A program made the translations under genes and the position numbers. DNA of 64,000 nt from Parabacteroides faecis. Lineage in GTDB: Bacteria > Bacteroidota > Bacteroidia > Bacteroidales > Tannerellaceae. The stretch covers positions 1-64,000 of the forward strand of contig NZ_BMPB01000001.1 in NCBI RefSeq assembly GCF_014647375.1, given 5' to 3'. How positions within the stretch are numbered: position 1 is the first letter of the stretch; every line of letters starts with the position of its first letter. Shown piece by piece: positions 63,329 through 64,000 of the stretch. Under the pieces are notes generated by a model. The model saw only the letters and a program-made list of their open reading frames with translations. It was not told where the DNA came from and did no database searches.

Positions 63329-64000
63329 TTAGAAATTCAGATTAAAGCCCATCGTAAATGTTCTGGGAACAGGAATGGCCGTTAATGCATTATATCCGCC
63401 GACTCCGAAAATATCGATATCGGAATATCCTTTCCAATCATCTTTGAACCAGGTGAAGAGATTATCCGCGCTAACGAAAACCCTAGCGCCTCTCAATACA
63501 TTCGATACGGTTCCCAGATTGGAAGGCAATGTATAAGACAGTGTGATATTCTTCAGTTTAATGTTTGTCGCATCATACAGATAACGGGTAGAAACACCGT
63601 CAGAAGAATTTGTATTGTTGTTGACATATTTCGGCACATTCGTAATGGTATTGGTCGGTGTCCAGGCCGACAACTCATCTTTATGCATCTGCGCACCTGC
63701 CTGATTTCCATCATGCATGATTTGTGAATACAGTGCATCGTAAACCATACCGCCCCAGCTATAAGCGAACAACAAAGACAAATCGAAACCTTTATAAGAA
63801 AGATTCGTATTCAAACCTCCATAAAAATCTGGAGTGGCACGTCCTTGTTTTTCATAAGTGGCCTGACTGTACACATTGGTTGTACCACGGTTACCGTTTG
63901 CATCGACTTTCACCCATAACGGATCGCCATTAGCCGGATCGACGCCTACCCATGTCGGCATATAGAATTCATACTGGCTATATCCTTTCGACCAGATTTT
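63329..64000 (-). CDS. SusC/RagA-family TonB-dependent transporter 3, C-terminal part
   Basis: At least 224 residues of the barrel C-terminus; the frame stays open to the window edge, so the 5' end lies outside. The segment YGGLNTNLSYKGFDLSLLFA, the strand DATNIKLKNITLSYTLPSNL, VFVSADNLFTW and the final TFTMGFNLNF are typical of SusC barrel ends. First gene of the SusC-SusD-S9 peptidase operon as far as can be seen. Confidence 0.92.
   Translation of the reverse strand, partial: KIWSKGYSQYEFYMPTWVGVDPANGDPLWVKVDANGNRGTTNVYSQATYEKQGRATPDFYGGLNTNLSYKGFDLSLLFAYSWGGMVYDALYSQIMHDGNQAGAQMHKDELSAWTPTNTITNVPKYVNNNTNSSDGVSTRYLYDATNIKLKNITLSYTLPSNLGTVSNVLRGARVFVSADNLFTWFKDDWKGYSDIDIFGVGGYNALTAIPVPRTFTMGFNLNF

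Overview
The window is chromosomal DNA of a gut-type Bacteroidales bacterium, most likely Parabacteroides or a close relative (genus inferred from protein flavour, not proven). The evidence is three SusC/SusD outer-membrane uptake pairs, many SPII lipoproteins, BACON, DUF4998, DUF4959 and six-bladed beta-propeller (DUF5128-type) proteins, and promoters of the Bacteroidetes form TAnnTTTG (-7), sometimes with TTTG at -33. No rRNA, CRISPR array, complete insertion sequence or prophage is visible.

Layout. (1) 113-9966, minus: an eight-gene probable operon starting with a BlaI-type repressor and an M56/BlaR1-like membrane peptidase that carries a SusC-type plug domain and two TonB C-terminal domains. 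Two TPR proteins, two beta-propeller proteins, a TlpA-like thioredoxin and a lipoprotein follow. Its promoter holds two operator-like palindromes placed as expected for repression. (2) 10038-12218: a 21-bp tandem repeat, a small membrane protein and a surface protein with a possible sorting tail. (3) 12289-22259: mostly housekeeping genes, namely hflX, a DUF4954 beta-helix protein, xerD, aroQ, pyk, an O-methyltransferase-rbfA-LolC-like permease operon, manC and tRNA-Leu(CAA). (4) 22300-23821: an AT-rich patch behind the tRNA with an orphan octapeptide-repeat protein and a decayed small gene. (5) 23885-32918: a FtsX-type permease, a histidine kinase, a methyltransferase, an ECF sigma factor fused to an outer-membrane barrel, a deleted MBL pseudogene, an MBL-GNAT fusion, an AlkZ-like protein and a small Cys protein. 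(6) 32998-41834: a PD40 lipoprotein with a CxxCH motif, a DUF6057 membrane protein, and SusD and SusC behind an invertible-promoter-like segment. (7) 42004-47351: an FMN riboswitch with ribB, a BACON lipoprotein, an SMR pump, a DUF418 protein and an Rpn-type nuclease. (8) 47560-51799: an intergenic repeat cluster, an XRE regulator and the uronate operon kdgK-eda-uxaC. (9) 51829-59675: two lipoproteins, SusD and SusC behind a second invertible-promoter-like segment. (10) 59741-64000: an S9 peptidase, a SusD and the C-terminal part of a third SusC that runs off the window.

The main discovery candidates are the two segments of about 200 bp upstream of the first two susC genes. Each is bounded by perfect inverted repeats (22 and 17 bp) sharing the core AGTTCTnnnAGAACTnT. 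Each contains a TAnnTTTG promoter element that, in this orientation, points away from susC. This looks like two phase-variable uptake operons under one recombinase, both drawn in the OFF state. The second candidate is the single-chain sigma factor / transmembrane helix / outer-membrane barrel fusion.
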